Origin: a virus
Reading direction: 5' to 3' (one strand)
IMG/VR virus record: IMGVR_UViG_3300021378_000113
Coordinates: 1 to 28,870 of that record
DNA: 28,870 nt
The notes under the pieces: model-generated
What the model was told of the DNA's origin: nothing
Seen by the model: the letters and a program-made list of their open reading frames with translations, nothing else
Databases searched by the model: none
Position numbers and translations under genes: made by a program
Shown here: positions 1 to 6,262 of the stretch, piece by piece
Position numbering within the stretch: position 1 is the stretch's first letter
Layout: each line of letters begins with the position of its first letter

Positions 1-46
1 CTAGGCGCTTTATTTCTGCCTGTACATCTTTTTTGTTTATAGCCAT
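1..46 (-). CDS. 5' fragment of the 60-residue acidic protein (duplicate of the 28601-28783 gene)
   Basis: ATG is at 46-44 and the frame runs off the contig edge. The visible peptide begins MAINKKDVQAEIKRL, against MAINKKDVEAEIKRL in the full copy at the other end. It overlaps the stop of the sigma-like gene by 10 bases, the same arrangement as in the full copy. It is a contig-end duplicate, not a second gene. Confidence 0.8.
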   Translation of the reverse strand, partial: MAINKKDVQAEIKRL

Positions 47-133
47 TCGTAGTCTCCGTTTATATAATCCTCGTAATCTTCTGCAATGTTTTCCTTTAGT
101 TTCTCTTTTGATTTCTTTATAGAGTAGAATATT
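1..133. repeat. Terminal redundancy, left copy
   Basis: Matches 28738-28870 over 133 bases. Positions 27-133 are identical, and four differences fall at 17, 22, 23 and 26. The repeat carries the start of the 60-residue acidic protein gene and the 3' end of the sigma-like gene, so the genome map is circular (circular or circularly permuted DNA). The differences lie in codons of the small gene and three of the four are synonymous. Confidence 0.9.
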
Positions 134-570
134 GTCTTTGTGCTTATTCCTGTTTCTGCAGCTATCTGCCTCATGCTCATGCCTGAGTCTCTGTAAACTT
201 TAAACAGCAGCTCGTCAAACCATTCCCATGTATTCATCTCTTTTCGCATCCTGAGTTCTAGATTAAACTCTGCTTCTCCTTTGGATATGTACTCGTAATT
301 AACTCCCATCTTTTCAATGTATTCTAAAGGTACTTTTTGCAGCTTCTTTTTTTCTGCTCTTAAATCGCAGACAATCGCTCTCAATACTAAATAGATGTAG
401 CTCTTGTTTATCTTGCCCTCTTCGTTTACAATCTTAAAAGGCTTGTAGTATTTCGTTAGCCTGATATACATCTCCTGCACTATATCCTCAGCGTAAAACT
501 CTTCGCCTAAGCTTTTGACTATCCTAATGTAGTCGTCATGCAACTCAGCAACTTTTGAAAGCCATCTCAT
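37..570 (-). CDS. Sigma-70-family-like transcription factor
   Basis: A 177-residue protein with the layout of a small ECF-type sigma factor. Residues about 5-75 resemble region 2 (YAEDIVQEMYIRL recalls the DAEDIVQE segment of ECF sigmas). Residues about 130-158 form a region-4-like helix-turn-helix (MSMRQIAAETGISTKTIFYSIKKS). The inferred role is to direct host RNA polymerase to phage promoters. It stands alone after a terminator and a 280-base spacer, and its end overlaps the start of the gene leading into the terminase operon, a natural place for a late-gene activator. The bipartite motif ahead of late genes in this window is its obvious candidate target. It could instead be a DNA-binding regulator that only resembles a sigma factor. 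The family call is fairly firm; the promoter link is inference. Confidence 0.72.
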   Translation of the reverse strand: MRWLSKVAELHDDYIRIVKSLGEEFYAEDIVQEMYIRLTKYYKPFKIVNEEGKINKSYIYLVLRAIVCDLRAEKKKLQKVPLEYIEKMGVNYEYISKGEAEFNLELRMRKEMNTWEWFDELLFKVYRDSGMSMRQIAAETGISTKTIFYSIKKSKEKLKENIAEDYEDYINGDYEWL

Positions 571-584
571 GATTAGTATCTAAA

Positions 585-592
585 CAAATGTA
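585..592 (-). promoter_or_regulatory. TAnnTTTG-type box upstream of the sigma-like gene
   Basis: The minus strand reads TACATTTG 14 bases before the ATG at 570, matching the Bacteroidetes -7 consensus TAnnTTTG. No clear TTG element is seen about 20 bases upstream, so only half of the expected promoter is present. An imperfect dyad (CAAC-AGAAA-GTTG) lies further upstream near 630-642 and could be an operator. Confidence 0.4.
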
Positions 593-728
593 GTGATTAT
601 TTTCTAATAGTTGTAAGACGCATTTATCAACAGAAAGTTGTTAAAAAATGTTTTGATTCTATTAGAGCCTCAACATTTATGCTTAAATCCCTTTATCTAC
701 AAGCCTTTTGTAATTTATTAAAACTTAT

Positions 729-752
729 TTCCCCCAATTATTCCCCCAATTC
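729..752. repeat. Two tandem 12-base repeats
   Basis: The plus strand reads TTCCCCCAATT followed by A (729-740) and again TTCCCCCAATT followed by C (741-752). The block of five Cs is striking in AT-rich spacer DNA. It lies between the terminator at 760-786 and the sigma-like gene. The function is unknown; a protein-binding site or packaging/recombination site is possible. The rest of the spacer 571-851 holds no credible gene. Confidence 0.7.
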
Positions 753-759
753 ATAAAAC

Positions 760-786
760 AAAAAAACCCCTCATTTTATAGAGGGG
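760..786 (-). terminator. Rho-independent terminator of the early operon
   Basis: The minus strand gives CCCCTC, an 8-base loop, GAGGGG (786-767), then a run of seven Ts (766-760). It lies 66 bases after the stop of the SSB-like-tail gene at 852 and ahead of the sigma-like gene, so it separates the recombination genes from the sigma unit. Confidence 0.85.
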
Positions 787-851
787 TAAAACGTATGTTT
801 TAGCGTTGTTTTGGGGTCATCCACTTGCATCGCTTTTTTCTGTACAGATTC

Positions 852-1094
852 TTAAAAAGGTAAATCGCTTGCAGGTAAATCCTGTGGTATGCTTTGCTTT
901 GGAGCTTCTGCTTCCTGATAAGGTTCTGAGAATTTAACGCTGAAATACTTAGTTCCGCTTTTAGATTCGTTTAGCCACATAGCCATGTCCTTCATTTGAC
1001 CATCTACCATTGCCTTGCCTTTGTAATCAGGCTGCTGTTCCGTTTTTTTGTAATCGTTTTTAAAGATTGCTCCGCTGTTGTTTTTCTGTTCCAT
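852..1094 (-). CDS. DUF736-like small protein with SSB-like C-terminal tail
   Basis: An 80-residue protein. The N-terminal half (GAIFKND, PDYKGKA, then MAMWLNESKSGTKYFSVKF) resembles DUF736 proteins of mobile elements and phages. The C-terminus ends DLPASDLPF, an acidic-hydrophobic tip like the DDDIPF tail by which bacterial SSBs recruit partners. It is the last gene of the ERF/YqaJ-like nuclease/RHH cluster, so a single-strand DNA-binding or recombination accessory role is likely. This is inferred: the protein is too short for a full OB-fold SSB. A terminator follows it. Confidence 0.6.
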   Translation of the reverse strand: MEQKNNSGAIFKNDYKKTEQQPDYKGKAMVDGQMKDMAMWLNESKSGTKYFSVKFSEPYQEAEAPKQSIPQDLPASDLPF

Positions 1095-1262
1095 TTATTT
1101 TGATTGTTTATTAAGATATTCGTTTATTATTTGGCGCATAAGTTCTGATGTTGTTACGCCCTGAAATCTAGCAACTTTTACTAGATCCCATTTATCTTGT
1201 AAGTTTAACCTTACGCTGATAGTTTTCACTTTGCCTTCGTCTCCAAGCTTTCCTCTGCCCAT
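1095..1262 (-). CDS. Ribbon-helix-helix (Arc/CopG-type) regulator, 55 aa
   Basis: A 55-residue frame. After a short basic lead (MGRGKLGDEGK), residues about 13-19 (KTISVRL) have the alternating pattern of an RHH beta strand, and residues about 23-51 form two predicted helices separated by GVTTSE (VKVARFQGVTTSELMRQII). That is the Arc/MetJ/CopG plan of a dimeric DNA-binding repressor. The ATG at 1262 overlaps the end of the nuclease gene by 37 bases; a GTG at 1229 overlapping that gene's stop is an alternative start but would remove the basic N-terminus. The stop is directly followed by the next ATG at 1094. It is likely an autoregulator or early-gene repressor; no operator can be assigned. 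Confidence 0.75.
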   Translation of the reverse strand: MGRGKLGDEGKVKTISVRLNLQDKWDLVKVARFQGVTTSELMRQIINEYLNKQSK

Positions 1263-1933
1263 AGTTCTTTGATTAGTTTATCGTAATATTCTCTGCATTC
1301 ATCTATGCGCTCATAGATGGCTTTTATTACATCCTTGTCGTATCTTACTTCAAATACTTTGATTCGTTTTTTTGCAGGTATATGGTCAAAGTTATGCTTT
1401 GCCTCAACCTCTGCCCTCAGCTCTTCGCTTTCATCAATCAAATGATGCTGCCAATGCGCTCGCCTTATCTCATCCTCAACTATCTGCTCAGGAGTATTTA
1501 ACAAGCAATAACAAAGCAAGCTTTTACGCTTGCCTGTTAAAGCCATGTAACCCTGCAACTGATAAAAATAGTCTTTGTTTGGTATATCCTCAGCAAACCA
1601 TGGAAAGGTAGTTCCGTCATAGCTGCTCTTTATATCTAGCAAAGTTTTATCTGTGTTTACATCAGGCGTACCTGTTAAATAATCATTCTTAAAATGGTCA
1701 TCATTTTTATAAAGCAAACCTAGCTCCAAAACATCTTGGCATAAATCAATGCCATAGCGCTCCACTTGGTTGCCCTTATCTGTGTATCTACTTGAAAACT
1801 CTTTACGTATTCCGTAAACCTCTTCTAAGGCTAATTGCTGCAAATAGGTTTTAGTAGTCTTGCTTAACGTTTCTGTTTTACTTCTGCTGTTGGTCATTAT
1901 CTTGCCAATAGCTGAACATCTGATTTTTAACAT
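1226..1933 (-). CDS. YqaJ/lambda-Exo-like PD-(D/E)XK exonuclease
   Basis: A 235-residue protein with the PD-(D/E)XK nuclease signature: E58 in a helix (KGNQVERYG), D91 in GTPDV, and D100-x-K102 in LLDIKSS, followed by a Gln-containing helix (YFYQLQGYMAL, near residues 122-132) as in lambda exonuclease and YqaJ. Such enzymes resect dsDNA to load an annealing protein. It directly follows the ERF gene with a 7-base overlap, forming a two-component recombination pair comparable to Exo/Beta or YqaJ/RecT. It probably acts in recombination-dependent replication or end repair. It could be confused with a RecB-like or Cas4-like nuclease, but the partner gene favours the exonuclease role. Confidence 0.8.
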   Translation of the reverse strand: MLKIRCSAIGKIMTNSRSKTETLSKTTKTYLQQLALEEVYGIRKEFSSRYTDKGNQVERYGIDLCQDVLELGLLYKNDDHFKNDYLTGTPDVNTDKTLLDIKSSYDGTTFPWFAEDIPNKDYFYQLQGYMALTGKRKSLLCYCLLNTPEQIVEDEIRRAHWQHHLIDESEELRAEVEAKHNFDHIPAKKRIKVFEVRYDKDVIKAIYERIDECREYYDKLIKELWAEESLETKAK

Positions 1934-2466
1934 AACTCTAAAGCTTTTAATTGTGCTGTGTTTAATTCAAACTTACCTGTAATAGCTTCCTTTTCTACTT
2001 TGCCATCCTGTAATGCTTTTATAGCATCTTTAAATCTAGCATCTGTAAGCTTTTTCTTTTTAGGCGCTGCCTTCTTATCATGCGTGTTTGTAGTATCTGC
2101 GTCTTTGGTATCGTCAATAAGAAACAAACCGTTTAAAGCATACTTACGAGCGTATGAGCTGCTGCTTCCAAAACTCTGAGCAATATCCATTCCTTTGCGA
2201 GTAGGATCGATTCCTGCCTGAGCTTTTACTGCTTGCATTTTATCTCCGTCTGTTATCATTGCAGTAGCCTCTACATACATATAGCCTGCCGCTTCCTTAA
2301 CCTCATCTGTAAGATTCAATACTAAGCCATTCAACAAAGGCTTGACCGCCTCCATTATATCCTCGCAAGACCTGTACTTGTAGTTACCAAACTTGTTAAA
2401 CTGATTCTTTGGAGCTTTTAACTCCTTTTGGATTGTTGCCAATCTCTCAATAATTGATTTTTTCAT
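1927..2466 (-). CDS. erf: ERF-superfamily single-strand annealing protein
   Basis: A 179-residue protein with ERF family hallmarks: an N-terminal segment with NQFNKFGNYKYRSCEDI, then MITDGD, and the SFGSSSSYARKYALNGLFLI segment near residues 98-118 that characterises ERF proteins. A Lys-rich linker (KKAAPKKKK, about 132-140) leads to a short C-terminal region. ERF anneals complementary ssDNA in phage recombination. The ATG at 2466 lies 25 bases after a TATATTTG box, so this gene may open its own transcript with the nuclease, RHH and SSB-like-tail genes. It overlaps the nuclease gene by 7 bases. Confidence 0.85.
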   Translation of the reverse strand: MKKSIIERLATIQKELKAPKNQFNKFGNYKYRSCEDIMEAVKPLLNGLVLNLTDEVKEAAGYMYVEATAMITDGDKMQAVKAQAGIDPTRKGMDIAQSFGSSSSYARKYALNGLFLIDDTKDADTTNTHDKKAAPKKKKLTDARFKDAIKALQDGKVEKEAITGKFELNTAQLKALELC

Positions 2467-2490
2467 AGTGTGTATTTTAAATATGTATTA

Positions 2491-2498
2491 CAAATATA
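2491..2498 (-). promoter_or_regulatory. TAnnTTTG box before the ERF gene
   Basis: The minus strand reads TATATTTG, followed by TAATAC, 24 bases before the ERF ATG. The same TTGTTATA...TTTGTAA context recurs at 7809. It sits in the 3' flank of the NinG-like gene. No clear TTG is found 19-22 bases upstream. Confidence 0.45.
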
Positions 2499-2505
2499 AC
2501 AAAAA

Positions 2506-3027
2506 TTATTTAATTTCTTTCGTTTTTCTCTTGTAAGTTTCTATTATATCCCTGAGTTCTTGCCTTGTATATTTCCTAACCTTATGCGCCTGCTCATGCA
2601 ATTCTATAAGCGCCTCGCCTCCTATTCTTTGCTCTATTCCTATCTGATAATTTAGCAGGTTAGCATGGAGATGCTGATTGCAATAAACGCATTGGCCATG
2701 TACGTTAAGTTCATTGAATCTTACGCTGCCAAAACCTCCTGCCGAGTAGTAATGCCCTGCGTCAAATTTGGATCCTAAAGGCTTATCGCAACTGACGCAG
2801 TTTTTATTCTTGTCTCTTGCTCTAATGTAAGCATTGAAATAGGTTTGCGCTTTCTTTGTTAAACTCTGCGCAGTTTCTAACTGTTCTTTTAGTTCTTTTT
2901 TTTCTTTTTTCCAATTCTTTTGCTTTGCAGTTTCTACCCATACTTTAACGCATTCAGACTTAAAGCAGTATTTTTGGTTAAAGTGCTTTGCGTCAAATTT
3001 ATCTTTGCAGTTTTTACAACGTGGCAT
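2506..3027 (-). CDS. ninG: NinG/Rap-like recombination endonuclease
   Basis: A 173-residue protein with the NinG layout: an N-terminal Zn knuckle (C4, C7, C21, C26), a Lys/Glu-rich coiled-coil-like linker (about 31-60), then an HNH-like zinc domain with C77-x2-C80, the DAGHYYSAGG segment including H92, and C113-x2-C116 followed by H119/H121. Lambda Rap is a structure-specific nuclease that cuts recombination junctions. It sits between the Zn-ribbon gene and ERF, consistent with a recombination module. The NinG call is strong. The substrate in this phage is inferred. Confidence 0.85.
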   Translation of the reverse strand: MPRCKNCKDKFDAKHFNQKYCFKSECVKVWVETAKQKNWKKEKKELKEQLETAQSLTKKAQTYFNAYIRARDKNKNCVSCDKPLGSKFDAGHYYSAGGFGSVRFNELNVHGQCVYCNQHLHANLLNYQIGIEQRIGGEALIELHEQAHKVRKYTRQELRDIIETYKRKTKEIK

Positions 3028-3178
3028 CGTCTTTTTGAAATATGTAAACCTCTTCTACGTTACAATCTATGTTAGTGCAGTTGTGTACGTTTATTACGCC
3101 TTCGCCTTGTAAATTAAAGTCTTCGTATTCGTGTTGTTCTTGCCAATTTATAGCTTGGCTGCATTGTGGGCATTTCAT
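3014..3178 (-). CDS. 54-aa zinc-ribbon protein
   Basis: A short frame with two CxxC-like half sites: C3-P-x-C6 at the N-terminus and C34-x4-C39 (NCTNIDC), typical of a single treble-clef or zinc ribbon. Its ATG overlaps the TGA of the upstream 97-residue gene as ATGA, and it overlaps the NinG-like start by 14 bases, so it fills the gap exactly. Small Zn ribbons of this plan are common in flavobacterial phages, usually without known function. DNA or RNA binding in the recombination operon is plausible. Confidence 0.78.
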   Translation of the reverse strand: MKCPQCSQAINWQEQHEYEDFNLQGEGVINVHNCTNIDCNVEEVYIFQKDDATL

Positions 3179-3468
3179 AATCCTTGTTTTAAGTTTTCAA
3201 CTAATTTATTAAGCTTGTCTATTTCGTGTTTTTGTTCTGCAATGATTATTTGATGGCGCATATTAGCTTTACATTCTAAATAGTATTCGTCTTCAAACTG
3301 TAAAAACACGTTGTGAAAGTGTTCTATGTCATTAGCGCTCTCCTGCATTGATTGAATTAAGTCTGTTCTGTGTTCGTGTTTTTCTCGCAGCTCTTCTAAG
3401 CTTGACTTAAACTTTATTAAGGTAGTTTTTAAGTTTATCTTTGCTTTTAGTATTTCTAGTGAGTTCAT
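3175..3468 (-). CDS. Coiled-coil hypothetical protein, 97 aa
   Basis: A 97-residue, mostly helical, charged protein with Leu/Ile heptad-like spacing at both ends (ILKAKINLKTTLIKFKSSLEEL near the start, EIDKLNKLVENLKQGL at the end). I do not recognise a family. It lies between the PAPS-reductase-like and Zn-ribbon genes and is coupled to the latter by ATGA. Its ATG follows a TAAAACAACACT leader of the type seen before several early genes. A structural or adaptor role in the replication operon is only a guess. Confidence 0.65.
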   Translation of the reverse strand: MNSLEILKAKINLKTTLIKFKSSLEELREKHEHRTDLIQSMQESANDIEHFHNVFLQFEDEYYLECKANMRHQIIIAEQKHEIDKLNKLVENLKQGL

Positions 3469-3477
3469 AGTGTTGTT

Positions 3478-4320
3478 TTATAATCCGCAATATCCGCTGT
3501 CGCAATCGTTAAAGTCATCGTCAAAAAGCGAATGCTGAGATTTATAGCTTTTAATTTTATCGTAAGTTATTCCTGTTTTCCAAGTTGATGCCTTAGCCTC
3601 CCTTTCTTTTTTAGCAAACCATTCAAATTTTGAAGGCTGTTTGTTGCTCATGTGTTTAAGCAATAGCTCAGGTCTATGAAAGCAACCTACGCAATTATTC
3701 ATGTATGCAAATCTTACAGGCTTATCCTTCCAATATTCCTCAATATTATCCTTAAATATGCCGTCATTAATAAGCGGAAATTTGCAAATTCTGTAAGGTA
3801 ATGTTTTCCATTTATTGCGCCCATTCTTTTCGCCTACCTTAAACTTAAACTTTTCAACGCCTTGCTCCATGCGTTCAATCATGTTTTTAGCTCTTCTTTG
3901 TTCATTAGCTCTAAATCCAATTCTCATTTCTACAGGCAATTCAGTATTTTCATAACACCATTGAGCAATGGGTTCAACTTTCATCTTTACTGTACAAATT
4001 CTTTGAACCTTATTAGGCAAAAATTGCTTACCGTTTTTATTCATTATAACATCGTCAAAGGTATCTGCGCTTATCCAAGTTATCTCTGAGCCTATGTATT
4101 GCTCTAAATCTAGCATTGTATATATAATCGCATCCTCCTCAAGCGTACCTATAAACTCCTTGCCTATCCTATCAGATACTTGTTGTCTAATTTTAGCATC
4201 AGGAAACATACAGCTGAAATCATTTGTTCTGACTAGGCTAAATATATTAAAATCTGCAGGATATTCCTTTGCAATGTAGCTAGATGTTTTACCTCCTGAT
4301 ATGCTATTGACTGTTGTCAT
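3478..4320 (-). CDS. PAPS reductase / adenine nucleotide alpha-hydrolase superfamily protein
   Basis: A 280-residue protein with the PP-loop SGGKTSSY at residues 8-15, which binds ATP or adenylyl-sulfate. Cysteines at 109, 179, 210 and 213 (CVGC) recall the iron-sulfur or sulfur-handling cysteines of CysH and DndC proteins. The C-terminus is Asp-rich with two further cysteines. Phage members are usually annotated as phosphoadenosine phosphosulfate reductases, but few have a tested role. Sulfur modification of nucleic acid or anti-restriction are options. Its ATG overlaps the stop of the ATPase gene as ATGA, so the two are translationally coupled. No dnd partner genes are visible. Confidence 0.78.
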   Translation of the reverse strand: MTTVNSISGGKTSSYIAKEYPADFNIFSLVRTNDFSCMFPDAKIRQQVSDRIGKEFIGTLEEDAIIYTMLDLEQYIGSEITWISADTFDDVIMNKNGKQFLPNKVQRICTVKMKVEPIAQWCYENTELPVEMRIGFRANEQRRAKNMIERMEQGVEKFKFKVGEKNGRNKWKTLPYRICKFPLINDGIFKDNIEEYWKDKPVRFAYMNNCVGCFHRPELLLKHMSNKQPSKFEWFAKKEREAKASTWKTGITYDKIKSYKSQHSLFDDDFNDCDSGYCGL

Positions 4321-5171
4321 CGTATGTTTTTTAAAGGATTAACGCCTGCAATAGTAAAACCTAATCCGCTGTTAAATTCGCAAAAGATATAATCGTCTAG
4401 CAGAGTTTGTTGCCCTCCTGTATCTGTATCTTTTATCTTATCAACTGAAATCAAAGTTATATATTTCATTGATTCGTGTTTTACTAGCCTATGAATGACT
4501 AGGAAGTCATCGCAGCGATTTAAAAAGCTCTTGCCGCCTTCAATGTGCGCAGCCATTGGTGGGCGTAAATGCCCTTCCCACATATGCCCCTTTTGGAATA
4601 TATTGCCTCCCCTTCCGCTCTCAGATGTTGGGTGCGTATTTATGTAAATAGTTTTGCCTGTTTCATTTACAAACTGCCTAGCCATATTTAAAAACTCGTA
4701 GTTTCCTTCGTAACCCATTTTTCTGTCTAAGCCTGTATAAGGATCAATTAGGCAGGCATCTGCATCTGATTGCCTGAATATCTCTAGCAGCTCTGCAGGT
4801 TTGTATAGTTTGCTGTTATCTACAAAATCAAAATATTGCTCTAGGAACGTAGAGGCGCTTGTTATTTGTTGGCGGCTTAATCTATTGTAAGGCGTATCTG
4901 TGTACATCTGAATCATGTCTCTGAGGATTTGACCGTAACTATTTTCCCCTGCCCATAAACAGAATTTTAAATCATGCTTTAGCGCTAGAGTTAAAAAGTA
5001 CCAAAATATAAAGTACGATTTACCTACGTTATCATGTCCTAAAATTATATTGAGCTGTTTAGGTTTGAAAACTATGTTTTTATCTAGCTCGCAATCTAGC
5101 TGTAAACCTTGCTTTATTTTGCCATCTCTATAGTCTAGCAAATATTTTAATTGTTGTCCTTTTTTAAGCAT
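4317..5171 (-). CDS. RecA/DnaB-type ATPase, probable replicative helicase
   Basis: A 284-residue protein with Walker A GHDNVGKS (45-52), Walker B ending in D143 (ACLIDPY) and a sensor-like H180 in INTHPTSE, the core of a DnaB/RepA (AAA_25-like) ring ATPase. It lacks the N-terminal primase-binding domain of DnaB, like the short RepA-type helicases of plasmids and phages. It is expected to unwind DNA at the phage origin and recruit host factors. It overlaps the upstream DUF6291 gene by 8 bases and is ATGA-coupled to the next gene. It could be a helicase loader rather than the helicase itself. Confidence 0.75.
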   Translation of the reverse strand: MLKKGQQLKYLLDYRDGKIKQGLQLDCELDKNIVFKPKQLNIILGHDNVGKSYFIFWYFLTLALKHDLKFCLWAGENSYGQILRDMIQMYTDTPYNRLSRQQITSASTFLEQYFDFVDNSKLYKPAELLEIFRQSDADACLIDPYTGLDRKMGYEGNYEFLNMARQFVNETGKTIYINTHPTSESGRGGNIFQKGHMWEGHLRPPMAAHIEGGKSFLNRCDDFLVIHRLVKHESMKYITLISVDKIKDTDTGGQQTLLDDYIFCEFNSGLGFTIAGVNPLKNIR

Positions 5172-5739
5172 ATCCTAACCTCTTTGCTTTTTGTATTAAT
5201 TTATCTTCGTCTAGCTTTGGTTCTTTTTTAAGCCAATTCTTTGCAGTTAAATATAATGATTTGTATTTAGTGTTTTGTTTAAAGTTTTCTATTGCCTCTA
5301 AAACTGAATTAATTTGATCCTGAGAATAATCTTTGTTTAGCTTATTAAATTGCTCTACAGAAATAGACAAATGAGCGAAGCTCTTATATATATCTGTATC
5401 ACTTACACTTACACTTACACTAACACTATCGGTTATTTTTGTTATAGGTTTGTAACACTTGTTATCTTTGTTATCTTTTCCCCATCTTTTAGCCATTCCT
5501 TTTTTACCTGCCTCGCTTTTCTTTTGCCTAATTTTCTCGTATTTCTTTAAATCTCTTTTTAAGCTCTGCCTGATAGGTTCGAAGCATAGGTCTGTGATAA
5601 TGTCATCGGTTACAGGATCCTTGTCGTTGACGTACTCTAATGTATGTTTAAATAGCTTTCCTGCCTGTTCATCCGTTAGCTTCTTAACGGTATGAATTAA
5701 ATCGCAGTAGAGTAAAAAGCTTTTCTTATTGTCTGCCAT
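5164..5739 (-). CDS. DUF6291-like replication protein with (Val-Ser)n linker
   Basis: A 191-residue protein. Residues about 5-70 (KSFLLYCDLIHTVKKL, then AGKLFKHTLEYVND) match the DUF6291-type N-terminus of flavobacterial phages. Residues about 71-95 are Lys-rich. A repeated Ser-Val stretch (DSVSVSVSVSDTD, about 105-117) links to a helical C-terminus (residues about 130-180) resembling DnaD-like replication initiators. Position before the helicase supports an initiator or loader role. The linker is encoded by a tandem hexamer repeat that may double as origin iterons, as in lambda O. Its leader contains interleaved stems (5751-5828), suggesting post-transcriptional or attenuation control. Confidence 0.7.
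   Translation of the reverse strand: MADNKKSFLLYCDLIHTVKKLTDEQAGKLFKHTLEYVNDKDPVTDDIITDLCFEPIRQSLKRDLKKYEKIRQKKSEAGKKGMAKRWGKDNKDNKCYKPITKITDSVSVSVSVSDTDIYKSFAHLSISVEQFNKLNKDYSQDQINSVLEAIENFKQNTKYKSLYLTAKNWLKKEPKLDEDKLIQKAKRLGYA
5400..5429. repeat. Hexamer tandem repeat in the replication gene (candidate iterons)
   Basis: The plus strand shows ACTTAC repeated three times then ACTAAC, ending ACACTAT; the coding strand alternates GTA/GTT and AGT codons for Val-Ser. An AT-rich alternating stretch (TATATATA) lies immediately beside it at 5385-5394. A related sequence (ACACTTAC...TAACACTAT) occurs in the gene's own leader at 5784-5805. Confidence 0.6.
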
Positions 5740-5750
5740 AAATTTAAGTT

Positions 5751-5828
5751 AAAAAAAAGTGCTACGCTTTCGGTGGGTAGGAGACACTTACTAACGTAAC
5801 ACTATAAAAATTCGATTGTCCTACCAAC
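5751..5828 (-). ncRNA. Structured 5' leader with two interleaved stems and a U8 tract
   Basis: On the minus strand, arm A (5828-5819, GTTGGTAGGA) pairs with A' (5782-5773, TCCTACCCAC): 9 of 10 pairs. Arm B (5802-5795, GTGTTACG) pairs with B' (5766-5759, CGTAGCAC): 8 pairs with one G-U. Eight Us follow B' directly (5758-5751). The order A-B-A'-B' means the stems are interleaved, so they either form a pseudoknot or exclude each other. The linker between A' and B' is only 6 bases, which favours alternative terminator/antiterminator states. Arm A begins where transcription from the TATATTTG box at 5834 should start. It precedes the replication genes by 12-90 bases. No known riboswitch class is recognised. 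Confidence 0.5.
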
Positions 5829-5833
5829 TTGCG

Positions 5834-5841
5834 CAAATATA
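5834..5841 (-). promoter_or_regulatory. TAnnTTTG box for the replication operon
   Basis: The minus strand reads TATATTTG at 5841-5834, followed by GCGCAAG, placing a start point near 5828-5830, at the first base of the structured leader. It sits just after the stop of the DnaA-like gene. No TTG element is seen at the expected distance upstream; the region there is T-rich. Confidence 0.45.
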
Positions 5842-5842
5842 A

Positions 5843-6226
5843 TTAAATTTTGTAATAATTTTTTTCTAATCTTCTTTTAATTCTATACAAATGTTCAATT
5901 GTTGTTGCCTTTTTAATATCTACAGTAATGTCTTTTTGATATGCTTCAATTTCTTTACTTGCGATATTAATACCAAAAATATCCATGTATTCCTCAATAT
6001 CAACCATTAAATTAAAATCGTTGCATTCTAGCAAATTGTGATAAGATTTTATTCCATGAATGACTGTAGCATGATTTTTATTAAAAAATTTACCAATAGT
6101 TTTAAAATTGTAATTTTGTTCCCTCATTAAATTAAATAAAAACATTCTTTTATGAACCTTTACTCTTTTCCTGCAAGGTTTATTTAATTCATCTCTTTTA
6201 ATTATGTGTTTAATTAAGTGTTCCAT
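5843..6226 (-). CDS. DnaA domain IV-like DNA-binding protein
   Basis: A 127-residue protein. Residues about 24-64 (HKRMFLFNLMREQ, then NFKTIGKFFNKNHATVIHGIKSY) resemble the C-terminal DnaA domain that recognises DnaA boxes through a helix-turn-helix (compare the conserved DHTTVLHA segment). The AAA+ part of DnaA is absent. It may bind the phage origin or a host DnaA box, or redirect or mimic host DnaA. The gene ends next to the replication-operon promoter and structured leader. It is more AT-rich than the tail genes and Lys/Asn/Ile-rich. An alternative is a general phage repressor with a similar fold. Confidence 0.7.
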   Translation of the reverse strand: MEHLIKHIIKRDELNKPCRKRVKVHKRMFLFNLMREQNYNFKTIGKFFNKNHATVIHGIKSYHNLLECNDFNLMVDIEEYMDIFGINIASKEIEAYQKDITVDIKKATTIEHLYRIKRRLEKNYYKI

Positions 6227-6262
6227 ATATCCAAGTTATTAGCGCGCAGTAAATAGCTTCTA

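Noticed and set aside
729-752. The tandem C-rich repeats as a phage attachment site
   Set aside because: No integrase or excisionase gene is present and no tRNA-like sequence adjoins the repeats, so there is no support for integration.
1372-1611. Open frame on the plus strand opposite the nuclease gene
   Set aside because: Shadow of a well-supported minus-strand gene; Ser/Ala/Leu-rich composition without any protein-family look. The same holds for plus-strand frames at 5459-5695, 8036-8269, 11871-12254, 17350-17745, 19720-19959, 27967-28359 and 28310-28678.
5751-5828. The structured leader as a plain end-of-gene terminator for the DnaA-like gene
   Set aside because: A terminator alone would not explain the second, interleaved stem or the promoter box at its 5' edge, although simple termination remains possible.
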